Below are positions 34,531-43,613 of a DNA stretch of 64,000 nucleotides, piece by piece; position 1 is the first letter of the stretch; every line of letters begins with the position of its first letter. The notes below the pieces were generated by a model, which saw only the letters and a list, made by a program, of their open reading frames with translations, did no database searches and was not told where the DNA came from. Made by a program: the position numbers and the translations under genes. This DNA comes from JBAXQQ01 sp037131695 (lineage in GTDB: Bacteria; Armatimonadota; Hebobacteria; CAIYQO01), in the NCBI GenBank assembly GCA_964638715.1, contig CAZWZF010000022.1:3524-67523 (forward strand), written 5' to 3'.

Positions 34531-37500
34531 TCAACACGGTTTAATATATGCAGACAACGGAACGACCTGCTTCATGCCTTTTTTATCGCATATAGTTGCA
34601 TTGTCCAGTGATAATATTATCAGCAGTTCTTTTCCATTAATATTAATGTCTATGTTATCGGCATTAATATTTATTTCAGGAAATGATTCGTTTTTGCCGG
34701 TGGCAGAAATTATATATGCTGATAACGGCGTAGTCTCAATGTCGAAAGTTACCCGGGTGGTGGTGTAATCAACATTTTCTCTGTTTGACGCCGAAATAAT
34801 CGTTGTTATTATCGGGATATTCAACGGATACAGCGGTTTGATAAGTAATGCGGAGTCTTCCCACTTTCTTGTGACTTCTCCATTATCGGCTATATTTATC
34901 TCTGTGCCAGGAATATGAAAATGCGTTTCCTGTGAAACTGGTGTAGTTGTCCGGTCAATTATCATGAATGAATCGGATGATAATTGAATTACGGTGCGAA
35001 AACTGTGGATACCCGGATTGATTACACGCGCGTGCATTTGTTCCATGCTGATAGCATATATCGGGTTAAATGAAGTTATATAGGGAACGGCAGCATTAAG
35101 ACCATTGGCAACTACTCGCCCGCGGGTGAAACGCCATAAATGGTCCTGCGGCAAATTATATTTGGTACTCCATCTGCTGTGGCCATTGGCGGCAAACTTC
35201 AGTTCTTTGGTATTTCTCTCGCTGAAGCCAGCATCAACAATCATCGCGCGGTTATGGGTAAAAAATTGAATGCTGCCATCATCATTATGGTGATGTCCCC
35301 ATGCGCTGCCGCTGCGGAATGCCATCAGGGTTTCAGTGCCATCAATATTTGAATCGCGGAACATTACCCCTAATCCTTGCAGATATTCTGATTCCCACGG
35401 AACAGAAATAGCATCAACATGCAGCGATTTATCACCTTTCAATCCCTGGTATGCCCAGGCAAACTGGCCAGCTAACAGCAGGTTTATATCTGCAAATGCA
35501 GTCGCTAAAGATAGATATAGATATTTGTAATGATTGACTTCAACATTATGATCGCCAAAAGGAACTATATGACGGCAATTATCATAGTATGCATCTGCTG
35601 GGGTCAGTTGATGCAATGCTGAAGAAGCGAGTTTATGAAATGCTGGATTCGTAAACTCATCATCAACGCCATCCGCCTTGCGCCGCAACAACAACGGCAG
35701 AACAGTATGCAGGACATGATGATAATAGGTGTGGCTTTCTTCCCATATACCGCTTTCGGGATACATGTGATATGCCAGTTGGCGATGCCAATGCTTGATG
35801 AACTTTTCCTGCCAATATCTAACTTGCGGGTGAGACGGGAAAAGCTGGGCGGCAGTACCATACAATGTAATTACATCAGTGTAAAAGTTTTGATTCGGCA
35901 TTCCTTCCCAGGTTGGTTCGGTCGAGTTGTCGTCGCCAACCGGCAGCATTGTCGACCAGCCGGGGTAATAGTTATCTGACTCAAACATATATGATAAAAA
36001 CGCGAAATGAGCACGGAACAGTTTCTGCTCATTGCCGGCAATCTCCCCGGATCGCATTATTGACGCTAACCGGAACATTAGCGGAGCAACCGGACGGCTG
36101 ACTACACAATTTGTATGCGCCGCTCCCCCACCTTCCCAAAAACCATATACCCGGGAGTCAATGAAGTCTTTCATCGTCGCTATCCCTACATCAAGTTTGT
36201 CATGATGAAGATGAGGAACAAAAATATCATCAGGATAAGAAAATGAAGATTCTGCATTAAAATCGTCATCCCAGATGAAGCATGACTTTGCCATATCTGC
36301 CAGAGGATACATGCCGAATTGAGTATGTATTTTTCGTAATAACGATTGGCTTTGTTTATACAATTCACGTTGAGGTGTCATGTCAAAATGTCCAAGTTTC
36401 GGTTCGCATCCAGTCATATTCAAGACATTTTGTTCTGGTGATGCTTCAGGTTTAATACGGCTTGTTGTCGAAATCAGCAAAGCAAACTTTCTTGCTCCCT
36501 TTTCAATCCATCCTTCTACTGTAAGGTGCGGCTGATTGCGACTGACACCGCGTCCCGGAATACATTCATTAATACTGGGGAATGCGTCAGCCTTTGATTC
36601 AGCAGGATGAAGCCGGCGGGTGTTAGGCGAGTCTGGCACCCAGCGACGGCACCATAATTCCATCTGGTTCAAACGATTGCCATACCATTTGCCGCCTTCG
36701 ATAGTTATAAATCCGATAACATCCTGGCTGTTTTGAATATGGAACGCATAACCGTCGGAAAAATCTTTTAATTGCGAATATTGGGTCCACATGGCTAACC
36801 TGGCAATGCGAGAATCATAAAAATATGATAATGGCTGGGTAGAAAATAACGGTGTACTATCCAATAAATATAGTTCATCCGGCAGATTATCAGCACTGAA
36901 ATCCCACACAATCTGGTCGCCGATTCCGGCAGTGAATGATTCTGAAATAACAGCGAACTGCATCCCGGCATCTATCGTTACATCAGCAGTATAAAATTTT
37001 TCATCAACAAATTTTACTGCATAGCGATAAACGATGCGAATTGGCCCTTGTTCAATTATTTCACCGGTTATTGATTTAACCGCTTCATGAGTATCTATAT
37101 ATATCTTTCCGCGCCATTGACCATTATTTTCTTTGCAATTTAAAATAACTCCCGGCAATTCACCAATTTTAAATATTTTGGGTTCAGAAAACAATTTCAT
37201 ACCATGCAAAACATGAATCGCAAAATTTTCGTTTGAGATTTCAGCAATATCATTTTCAATACTGCAATTAACCATTGAATTGATACCCGATTGCTCAGTA
37301 TCGAGTGTTAAATCAATTTTATCAAATGGGGAAATAGATAAGTATAAAAAAGCCTCATTGCGGTTTATTACAGATCGCTGCCCAGAAACTTTTAAGTCGC
37401 CATCGGCAGCAAGAAAAAGTTCCGGCAATTCTATTGATTGCGGAATATTAACCGTTAATATTTGCTTTTCATGAGCAATGCCGATAGATTCAATAATGCT

Positions 37501-37554
37501 GACATTAAAGATATCTTGATTGCTGATAACCATTGGACGGGAATCTTGATTCAT
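34531..37554 (-). CDS. Heparinase II/III-like polysaccharide lyase family protein
   Basis: 1007 residues. The central region (about 330-640) is alpha-helical and Trp/Tyr/His-rich, as in an alpha/alpha toroid (WEGGGAAHTNCVV, WEGMPNQNFYTDVITLYG, ESHTYYHH). The C-terminal beta region carries WGHHHNDDGSIQFF at about 751-764, then RAMIVDAGFSE, the signature of the heparinase II/III C-terminal domain. The N-terminal 300 residues are beta-rich and look like an added domain. No signal peptide is evident. It probably cleaves a uronic-acid-containing glycan. The tyrosine and histidines needed are present in type, but the catalytic set was not verified. Confidence 0.8.
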   Translation of the reverse strand: MNQDSRPMVISNQDIFNVSIIESIGIAHEKQILTVNIPQSIELPELFLAADGDLKVSGQRSVINRNEAFLYLSISPFDKIDLTLDTEQSGINSMVNCSIENDIAEISNENFAIHVLHGMKLFSEPKIFKIGELPGVILNCKENNGQWRGKIYIDTHEAVKSITGEIIEQGPIRIVYRYAVKFVDEKFYTADVTIDAGMQFAVISESFTAGIGDQIVWDFSADNLPDELYLLDSTPLFSTQPLSYFYDSRIARLAMWTQYSQLKDFSDGYAFHIQNSQDVIGFITIEGGKWYGNRLNQMELWCRRWVPDSPNTRRLHPAESKADAFPSINECIPGRGVSRNQPHLTVEGWIEKGARKFALLISTTSRIKPEASPEQNVLNMTGCEPKLGHFDMTPQRELYKQSQSLLRKIHTQFGMYPLADMAKSCFIWDDDFNAESSFSYPDDIFVPHLHHDKLDVGIATMKDFIDSRVYGFWEGGGAAHTNCVVSRPVAPLMFRLASIMRSGEIAGNEQKLFRAHFAFLSYMFESDNYYPGWSTMLPVGDDNSTEPTWEGMPNQNFYTDVITLYGTAAQLFPSHPQVRYWQEKFIKHWHRQLAYHMYPESGIWEESHTYYHHVLHTVLPLLLRRKADGVDDEFTNPAFHKLASSALHQLTPADAYYDNCRHIVPFGDHNVEVNHYKYLYLSLATAFADINLLLAGQFAWAYQGLKGDKSLHVDAISVPWESEYLQGLGVMFRDSNIDGTETLMAFRSGSAWGHHHNDDGSIQFFTHNRAMIVDAGFSERNTKELKFAANGHSRWSTKYNLPQDHLWRFTRGRVVANGLNAAVPYITSFNPIYAISMEQMHARVINPGIHSFRTVIQLSSDSFMIIDRTTTPVSQETHFHIPGTEINIADNGEVTRKWEDSALLIKPLYPLNIPIITTIISASNRENVDYTTTRVTFDIETTPLSAYIISATGKNESFPEININADNIDININGKELLIILSLDNATICDKKGMKQVVPLSAYIKPC

Positions 37555-37657
37555 ATAATTACTCCAGAGATAAAATCACCAAATATAGATACATTTGTAT
37601 CAACTGCGAAAAATTATACCAATTATAAATCATTTTTCCAATTCCTGTTTATAATCC

Positions 37658-37686
37658 TTCACATAAACATTACAAACTGATATAAT
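37658..37686 (+). promoter_or_regulatory. Predicted promoter directly abutting the glycosidase start
   Basis: TTCACA (37658-37663), a 17-base spacer and TATAAT (37681-37686). Transcription would start near 37693, about six bases before the ATG at 37699. Confidence 0.7.
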
Positions 37687-37698
37687 TTGAGCTACATA

Positions 37699-39243
37699 AT
37701 GAGAAATATTTTTACAATATTAGCTTTAATATATCTTGCATCAATAAATATCTGCGCGGATAGCGTTAATGTTTTTTATGAAAATATCAATGGCTTTAAT
37801 GTGAAATATATCAGTGTAGATACCAGCGACCCCGAAGTTGTCATTACTACTGCTCTCTCCCAGCGATTCCCAGATGGTTTGGAAAGCTGGGGATCATTCA
37901 TGAGCAGACTGAATCCTGATGCGGCAATTAACGGCACTTACTTTTGCCCGCGTACCTGTAAACCTGTTGGTGATATTGTTGTTGAAAATCAGCATTATTA
38001 TCGCGGTGTTGCCGGTACCGCATTCTGTGTATTACCCGGCAACAAGATGACCATGCGATTAGGCCCCAACCAGGCAAAAGCGAACTGGAAAGATTGCCAG
38101 ACAGTTGTTTGCGCTGGTCCCCGATTATTAACCGAAGGGTCTGTAACTATTGCTGCCCGCGATGAAGGATTCCGCGACCCGCGAGTATTGGGGTCGGCAC
38201 CACGCAGTGCGATAGCGTGGGACAAAAACGGGACACTATTTTTCCTGACAATTGACCAGAATATATCGCTTTCCAATCTCGCTTACGTTTGTAAAAAACT
38301 TGGCGCATCATCTGCAATGGCGATGGACGGCGGCAATTCTTCAGGATTATACGCGGAAGGCAGAACATTATCATGGCCCGGTCGCAGCTTGGCAAATGTC
38401 CTTTGTATCTATAAAACACGTCAAAAATTCTACAAATACGCTTATGGATTAGCTCCTAACCTGACCGTGAAATATCCGATAGGGTTTTCAAAACCGCAGC
38501 CTGTTTATATAAGCAATCCATCATTATTAACCGCACTGGGAAATTTCGCCGCTGGTAGGCCGGTAAATTATGACCAGCCCAAGTCATTAAGTGAAATGTA
38601 TAACAAATCAGAAGATGTACAGGCACCAGAGATATTTACCAACAATTACAATCAAGTTACCGAAGTAAAGTCAGAAGTACCGTTGCAACCCGTTGTTACC
38701 ATAAAACAGGTACCGGTTATAAAACAAACTACCGAAATGAAACCACCTAAATTCAACCCGAATACGCCTATTCCTGAAATAAAGAATGAACCGGTTATTA
38801 TTCCAAAAACAGTAGAAAAAACAATCGAAGTTAAAATTGACGAAGTTCCAGAAATTGATGTAGACCCGATTGCAGCACCTGTAGAAGTAGAAAATGTAAA
38901 TATTGATACAAGGCCACCGTTAACGACCGAAAATAAGTTGCCGGAAATTGATGTCAGAATGACTGCCCCGAAAGTGAAAATCGTTAAATTAGAAGCAGCA
39001 GATGATACAGGATTTGCCCGTGGAACATACACTCTGCACGTTAATGTTGATCCAAACTCTGAAGTTCACCTGGTTAAGCTGTTCATTGACGGCGTATTAC
39101 GGGATATGAAATCAAACCAATCATTCACTAAATATTGGAATACCCGCGAATACACCAATACTTTGCATACCATTGAAGTAGTTGCTATTACAAACAATCA
39201 AATAGTTTCAAAAGATATTCTGCGCATACAGGTAGATAATTAA
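37699..39243 (+). CDS. Exported phosphodiester glycosidase (NAGPA) family protein with a C-terminal Ig-like domain
   Basis: 514 residues. Signal peptide at about 1-20 (MRNIFTILALIYLASINICA). NAGPA domain at about 25-235, with DAAINGTYFCPRTCKPVGD, CAGPRLLTEG, RSAIAWDKNG and the signature ASSAMAMDGGNSSGLY. A Pro/Glu/Val-rich linker follows (about 270-425), then a beta-sandwich of about 80 residues (TYTLHVNVDPNSEVHLVKLFIDG). The frame also offers a TTG at 37687, but it lies directly behind the -10 box, so the ATG is used. There is no ribosome-binding site, consistent with a nearly leaderless message. Relatives remove GlcNAc from phosphodiesters or act on cell-surface glycans. Confidence 0.85.
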   Translation: MRNIFTILALIYLASINICADSVNVFYENINGFNVKYISVDTSDPEVVITTALSQRFPDGLESWGSFMSRLNPDAAINGTYFCPRTCKPVGDIVVENQHYYRGVAGTAFCVLPGNKMTMRLGPNQAKANWKDCQTVVCAGPRLLTEGSVTIAARDEGFRDPRVLGSAPRSAIAWDKNGTLFFLTIDQNISLSNLAYVCKKLGASSAMAMDGGNSSGLYAEGRTLSWPGRSLANVLCIYKTRQKFYKYAYGLAPNLTVKYPIGFSKPQPVYISNPSLLTALGNFAAGRPVNYDQPKSLSEMYNKSEDVQAPEIFTNNYNQVTEVKSEVPLQPVVTIKQVPVIKQTTEMKPPKFNPNTPIPEIKNEPVIIPKTVEKTIEVKIDEVPEIDVDPIAAPVEVENVNIDTRPPLTTENKLPEIDVRMTAPKVKIVKLEAADDTGFARGTYTLHVNVDPNSEVHLVKLFIDGVLRDMKSNQSFTKYWNTREYTNTLHTIEVVAITNNQIVSKDILRIQVDN

Positions 39244-39412
39244 TAGACTTGTCCGGAAATAAGGAATGAGTAGATTTTGAGGCTATTTTTTCGTCAAACA
39301 AGGCGTTTATTTTACACTTTATCTGGATTGATAAACATAAAATAAACAACGCTGTATGGCGGAAAAAGAGTCAAAAAGATGCCATTATTTATTTCCGGAC
39401 ATGTCTAATAAG
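39241..39412. mobile_element. MITE-like 170-base near-palindrome
   Basis: Two arms of about 80 bases pair imperfectly over their whole length. Outer ends: TAGACTTGTCCGGAAATAA on the left and, on the complementary strand of the right end, TAGACATGTCCGGAAATAA. The centre is TTTATC-TGGATT-GATAAA. It lies exactly between the convergent stop codons of the NAGPA and DeoR genes and overlaps both. It could be a non-autonomous transposon-derived element now serving as a terminator. Confidence 0.75.
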
Positions 39413-40184
39413 CCTGTATTACCTCTACGCCAGTAGCGATTATATTCTCAACACTGTCCGCTGATGCCCCGCTATCAGTAATTAAAATATCCAAATCTTC
39501 CATTTTTGCAACGAAATAGAGATTTTCAACACCAAGTTTATTATGATCAGCCAATGCTACTTTTTGCCTTGCGGCAGCCATCATCGCTTTTCTGCTTTCT
39601 GCGGTAAACGGATTGGGAGCAGACATTCCAAATCCAATTGATATGCCATTGACACCCAAAAAAGCCTTGTCTACCCTAATATGTTTTAATATTTCTGCTA
39701 CCCATGGCCCCACCAGGCTTGCGCTTTGCCGACGCAATGTTCCTCCCAGTACCATTATTTCAATATCTTTATTGACAGATAATTCACGGGCAATAGCGAG
39801 AGAATTTGTTAATACTGTCAGTGGTGAAATATCAACCAGGAATCTCGCAAACTCAAGAGTTGTGGAACCTGATTCAATGATGATTGATTCACCCGGGTTA
39901 ACCAGCTTTGCGGCTTCTTTTCCAATGGCAATCTTTTCTGGCAACAATCTTGTCTGGCTCTCATCAAAAGAAATTTCCAATGCAGTCGGTTGGGTAGTAA
40001 GCATTGCCCCGCCATGAGTTCTTTGCAGCAGCCCCTGCCCTTGCATGGTTTCCAAGTCCCGGCGCACTGTCGCTTCGGATACATTCATTTTTTCTGCTAA
40101 TTCATTAACACGAATTTTACCATGAGTATCAAGCAAATTTAAAATTGCGCGCCAGCGTTCTTCTTTAAAAGAGTCAATTAACAT
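39405..40184 (-). CDS. DeoR family transcriptional regulator
   Basis: 259 residues. N-terminal winged helix-turn-helix with the family signature VNELAEKMNVSEATVRRDLETMQGQGLLQRTHGGA. A C-terminal DeoRC sugar-phosphate sensing domain follows (LTVLTNSLAIA, VLGGTLRRQSASLVG, AFLGVNGIS, VALADHNKLG). The frame is open to 40202, but a TATAAT-like box on the minus strand (40206-40211) puts transcription start inside the first codons, so the ATG at 40184 preceded by GGGAG is chosen. Such repressors usually bind a phosphorylated sugar. Candidate targets are the nearby glycan genes, but the gene is convergent with them, so this is uncertain. Confidence 0.9.
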   Translation of the reverse strand: MLIDSFKEERWRAILNLLDTHGKIRVNELAEKMNVSEATVRRDLETMQGQGLLQRTHGGAMLTTQPTALEISFDESQTRLLPEKIAIGKEAAKLVNPGESIIIESGSTTLEFARFLVDISPLTVLTNSLAIARELSVNKDIEIMVLGGTLRRQSASLVGPWVAEILKHIRVDKAFLGVNGISIGFGMSAPNPFTAESRKAMMAAARQKVALADHNKLGVENLYFVAKMEDLDILITDSGASADSVENIIATGVEVIQAY

Positions 40185-40242
40185 AAGATATAGTACTCCC
40201 ATACAATTATAGCAAAGGATTATGAAAAAGTGGAAACTGCGA

Positions 40243-40317
40243 TGGTGGTCGCTACTGGATTCGAACCAGCGACCCCTTCGGTGTGAACGAAGTGCGCTAC
40301 CGCTGCGCCAAGCGACC
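40243..40317 (-). tRNA. tRNA-Val (anticodon CAC)
   Basis: 75 bases including an encoded CCA. The acceptor stem GGTCGCT pairs with AGCGACC. The anticodon stem CTTCG/CGAAG encloses the loop TTCACAC, giving anticodon CAC for GUG codons. The T-arm is CTGG-TTCGAAT-CCAG. Confidence 0.95.
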
Positions 40318-40341
40318 GTAAAGGGTTAATAGGAAAAGGAG

Positions 40342-40417
40342 TGGTGGGCGAAGAGGGACTCGAACCCCCGACCATCTGGGTGTAAACCAGACGCTCTACC
40401 AACTGAGCTATCCGCCC
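40342..40417 (-). tRNA. tRNA-Val (anticodon TAC)
   Basis: 76 bases including an encoded CCA. The acceptor stem GGGCGGA pairs with TTCGCCC (one G-T pair). The anticodon stem TCTGG/CCAGA encloses the loop TTTACAC, giving anticodon TAC for GUA/GUG codons. The T-arm is GGGGG-TTCGAGT-CCCTC-like. It lies 24 bases upstream of the CAC isoacceptor and is probably co-transcribed with it. Confidence 0.95.
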
Positions 40418-40543
40418 GTGTGTGTAACGGGTTAAATTATAGTAATTACAACCTCTCATGTCAATAAGAAAATTAGTTTTTTTCAAATTTTAATCAAATT
40501 AACTTTTAACAAGAAATTATTTAGTTAAAATTATGGATAATTA

Positions 40544-40572
40544 TTGTCATTTGATTTAAAAAGAGGTAAAAT
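40544..40572 (+). promoter_or_regulatory. Predicted sigma-70-type promoter of the hemerythrin gene
   Basis: TTGTCA (40544-40549), a 17-base spacer and TAAAAT (40567-40572), 27 bases before the ATG. An AAAGGGGGT ribosome-binding site follows. Confidence 0.75.
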
Positions 40573-40598
40573 ATTGTAAATAAAGGGGGTAAACAATT

Positions 40599-41006
40599 AT
40601 GGCACTAATGAATTGGGATGAAAAATTCATATTAGGCATTACAGAGATTGATGCACAGCACAAAGTTTTAGTTGGTATGATTAACGACTTGCATGATGCA
40701 ATGCGCGATGGAAAAGGGAAAATAATCATTGGTGATATTATTGAAGGATTATCAAAATATACAAAAACTCACTTTATAAAAGAAGAGACATTTTTTGATA
40801 TGTATAATTACCCGAAAACAGATATCCATCGTAAAGAACACAATGCTTTCATATCTCAAATAACCGAGTTCCAACAAGGATTTGCCGAAGGAAAGTTGTC
40901 ACTATCAATTCAAGTAATGAACTTCTTAAAAGATTGGTTAAAAACACATATCATGGATAGTGATAAAAAATATGCACCGTTTTTAATATCAAACGGAGTT
41001 AAATAG
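40599..41006 (+). CDS. Bacteriohemerythrin
   Basis: 135 residues, single domain. The diiron ligands of the family are all visible: H22 in EIDAQHKVL, H58 and E62 in THFIKEETFF, H77 and H81 in IHRKEHNAF, then H112 and D117 in LKTHIMDSDKKY. Such proteins bind oxygen reversibly for storage, sensing or scavenging, which suits an anaerobe or microaerophile meeting oxygen. It is monocistronic, with its own promoter upstream and a hairpin terminator at 41022. Confidence 0.96.
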   Translation: MALMNWDEKFILGITEIDAQHKVLVGMINDLHDAMRDGKGKIIIGDIIEGLSKYTKTHFIKEETFFDMYNYPKTDIHRKEHNAFISQITEFQQGFAEGKLSLSIQVMNFLKDWLKTHIMDSDKKYAPFLISNGVK

Positions 41007-41021
41007 CATAGAAATTTACCA

Positions 41022-41048
41022 GGGGAGATTTTATATTTCCCCATTTTT
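41022..41048 (+). terminator. Intrinsic terminator of the hemerythrin gene
   Basis: The stem GGGGAGA/TTTCCCC with a 7-base loop is followed by ATTTTTTATT, 16 bases after the stop. Confidence 0.8.
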
Positions 41049-41176
41049 TATTATATTTTAACTGAATGTTAATATTTTTGTAATATCATCACCTTTACCG
41101 AATTCGATTTTATCCGTATAATTTCATTGGAAAAGAAATTTACCGATTAAAGTCTAATATAAAGTTGAGGTTATAT

Positions 41177-42370
41177 ATGAAATTACGCATCGTAGGTTTA
41201 TCATTCAGTTCAATATTTGCCATTGGTTTTGGTTTATTAGGTTTTTCGCTTACCACAGTATACATATCATTATCAATGTGGAGAGATAAAACATTTTCTG
41301 GAACATGGGTAAATAAAAACTTCCAGTCATTCGAAATCTTCTCATATATCTTATTTACATCCTTGGGTGTTCTGTTAGGTTTCTTAATAGGATCAATTAT
41401 TTATCGCAAGTTGCTTGATATCAGCAAAAACCTTAAATATATACCGATTGAAGACAAGATTGCAGTAAGTATTGGAACTCTTTTATCGTTAATTCCAGTT
41501 GTGATTATCGGCTTTTTAATATCATCTTTTGGGACAGGCTTATCCTCTACCGTAAAGTTTGCATTTATACTCATTGAATCTGCCGTTGTAATCTGGTTGT
41601 GCAATTTGCTGGCATTAAGTATGAAAGAAGAAGTGAAATTCTTAATACCTGGCAGTCCACACAAAGACGACGCACGACCACAGTCATCAACAGCGATATC
41701 TGTTCCAACCGGTATGGTTGCAAAGATTCTTGATACCAATATAATAATAGATGGCAGAATATTGGAAGTTTGCAAAAGCGGATTTTTAGAAGGTCCGCTG
41801 TTAATTCCCGGTTTTGTTTTAGAAGAGTTGCAACACATCGCCGACAGTGCTGATGGTTTAAAACGTGCCCGCGGTCGTCGCGGTCTGGATATTCTGCATC
41901 AAATGCAAAAAGAGCTGGAAATCGAAATTAAGGTATTTGATAGATACAAAATCAATTTCGCCCCCAGCGATGCAGTTGATATTAAATTGGTAAAATTAGC
42001 CAAAGTTATGAATTGCCATGTAATGACAAATGATTTTAATCTTAATAAAGTAGCAAAAATACATAACGTTAAAATATTAAATGTTAACGAACTCGCCAAC
42101 GCTGTTAAACCTATTGTTTTACCTGGTGAAGAAATGCGGGTAACTCTGGTAAAAGAAGGCAACCAGCAGTCTCAGGCTGTGGCATATTTAGATGACGGCA
42201 CTATGGTAGTTGTAGAGAACGGCAGGAAAATGCTGCAGGAAACTGTAACGGTAACTGTATCATCAGTATTGCAGACAGTAGCTGGAAAAATGATATTTGC
42301 AGAGTTGAAAAATGACACGAAACAAGACAACAGTAATAATACCGGCAGCGGGGTGCGGAAAAAGAATTAA
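41177..42370 (+). CDS. YacL-like membrane-anchored PIN-TRAM domain protein
   Basis: 397 residues. Four N-terminal hydrophobic helices (about 1-145) are followed by a PIN nuclease domain: first acidic site LDTNIIIDGRI, ELQHIAD, DAVDIKLVKLA, then the TNDFNLNKVA segment. A C-terminal TRAM domain (ELANAVKPIVLPGEEMRVTL) is expected to bind RNA. The start is moved from a TTG at 41165 to the ATG at 41177 because TGAGG lies 7 bases upstream. In Bacillus, YacL also neighbours ispD and ispF. Its 3' end overlaps the ispDF gene by 59 bases. Confidence 0.9.
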   Translation: MKLRIVGLSFSSIFAIGFGLLGFSLTTVYISLSMWRDKTFSGTWVNKNFQSFEIFSYILFTSLGVLLGFLIGSIIYRKLLDISKNLKYIPIEDKIAVSIGTLLSLIPVVIIGFLISSFGTGLSSTVKFAFILIESAVVIWLCNLLALSMKEEVKFLIPGSPHKDDARPQSSTAISVPTGMVAKILDTNIIIDGRILEVCKSGFLEGPLLIPGFVLEELQHIADSADGLKRARGRRGLDILHQMQKELEIEIKVFDRYKINFAPSDAVDIKLVKLAKVMNCHVMTNDFNLNKVAKIHNVKILNVNELANAVKPIVLPGEEMRVTLVKEGNQQSQAVAYLDDGTMVVVENGRKMLQETVTVTVSSVLQTVAGKMIFAELKNDTKQDNSNNTGSGVRKKN

Positions 42371-43481
42371 TGCCGGCGAAAATAAAGCATGGCTGAATCT
42401 TTGTGGAAAGCCCATGATATGGTATTCACTTCAGCAATTTCGCCAGCATCCTGATATTCGCGAGATAATTATTGTTGTTTCCCCACAAGACGTCGAAAAA
42501 GCAATCAAATTAATATCAGAACCGCACGAATTTATCACTGAAAAAGTTGTTTGTGGTGGCGAAGAAAGATATCACTCGGTATGGAATGGACTGCAAGCGG
42601 CTAATGCCGATACAGATATTGTACTGATACATGATGCCGCACGCCCGTTTATAAATCAAACAATAATTACCGAAGCAATCAATACCGCAAGCAAGAAAGG
42701 CGCATTTGTAACCGCCATCCCGGTTGCCGACACCCTTAAAAGCGTGTCCGATGGACGAGTAATATCAACTGTCGACCGATCAGCCATGTGGGCTGCACAG
42801 ACGCCCCAGGGTGGCAAATACGCGTTATTATATAAAGCGTATAACAATGCAATTGAAAAGAATCTGCAGCTAACCGATGATGCCGGCATAATCGAAGCAA
42901 ATGGACATACAGTCTATATATCCCCCGGCAGTCCGGAAAATTTCAAGATAACCTGGCCAAATGACTTTAAACTTGCAGAAAAGATGGTATGTGCAAATAT
43001 GAAAACTGGATTTGGTTATGATGTGCATAGACTTGTAGAAGGCCGGGATTTAATTCTTGGCGGAGTAAAGATACCATACAAATCAGGATTGTTGGGACAT
43101 TCCGACGCCGATGTTCTGGTTCATGCGATTATGGATGCTTTGCTGGGTGCTGCTGCTCTTGGTGATATTGGCAAACATTTCCCCGACACAGATAAAACCT
43201 ACAGCGGAGCTGACAGTATAGCTTTATTGAAGAAAGTTACTTCACTGCTGAAAGAACATGGCTTTTTTATCAGCAATATAGATACCACTCTGGTTGCGCA
43301 ATCACCAAAAATTAGTCCATATATTGATGAAATGCGACAGAATATATCTGACGCAACCGGACTAAACATTCAGAATGTATCAGTAAAAGCTACAACAACT
43401 GAAGGTTTGGGATTCACCGGAACTGGCGAAGGTATGGCTGCTTATGCAAATATTCTACTTTTTTCAATTAATAGGTGTTAA
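42312..43481 (+). CDS. ispDF: Bifunctional IspD-IspF (MEP cytidylyltransferase / MEcPP synthase)
   Basis: 389 residues. Residues about 1-225 are IspD: nucleotide-binding VIIPAAGCGKRINAGENKAWLNL, then VVCGGEERYHSVWNGL, LIHDAARPFI, QTPQ. Residues about 230-389 are IspF: GFGYDVHRLVEGRDLILGG with zinc-binding Asp and His, then LGHSDADVLVHAIMDALLGAA, HFPDTD and TTTEGLGFTGTGEG. The fusion catalyses two non-consecutive steps of the MEP isoprenoid pathway (IspE comes between). The start overlaps the preceding gene by 59 bases in another frame. The conserved IspD start (TTVIIPAAG) leaves little room for a later start. Confidence 0.95.
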   Translation: MTRNKTTVIIPAAGCGKRINAGENKAWLNLCGKPMIWYSLQQFRQHPDIREIIIVVSPQDVEKAIKLISEPHEFITEKVVCGGEERYHSVWNGLQAANADTDIVLIHDAARPFINQTIITEAINTASKKGAFVTAIPVADTLKSVSDGRVISTVDRSAMWAAQTPQGGKYALLYKAYNNAIEKNLQLTDDAGIIEANGHTVYISPGSPENFKITWPNDFKLAEKMVCANMKTGFGYDVHRLVEGRDLILGGVKIPYKSGLLGHSDADVLVHAIMDALLGAAALGDIGKHFPDTDKTYSGADSIALLKKVTSLLKEHGFFISNIDTTLVAQSPKISPYIDEMRQNISDATGLNIQNVSVKATTTEGLGFTGTGEGMAAYANILLFSINRC

Positions 43482-43613
43482 TTCACTCATGAATGGGTAG
43501 ATATTCTATATCAAGATAGTGTATATCAATAAACATTCCAAAGCATTAAATAATGCAGAGGAAACGACAGGAACACGGACATCCAAAAAGAGCCGTGAGA
43601 AAGAGAGTGAACC

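Noticed and set aside
37687..37698. TTG start extending the phosphodiester glycosidase by four residues
   Set aside because: It lies directly behind the TATAAT box and before the likely transcription start. The ATG at 37699 gives a normal signal peptide.
40243..40417. tRNA genes considered as an integration site
   Set aside because: Both tRNAs are complete, no partial duplicate of their 3' ends was noticed in the window and no integrase gene is near.
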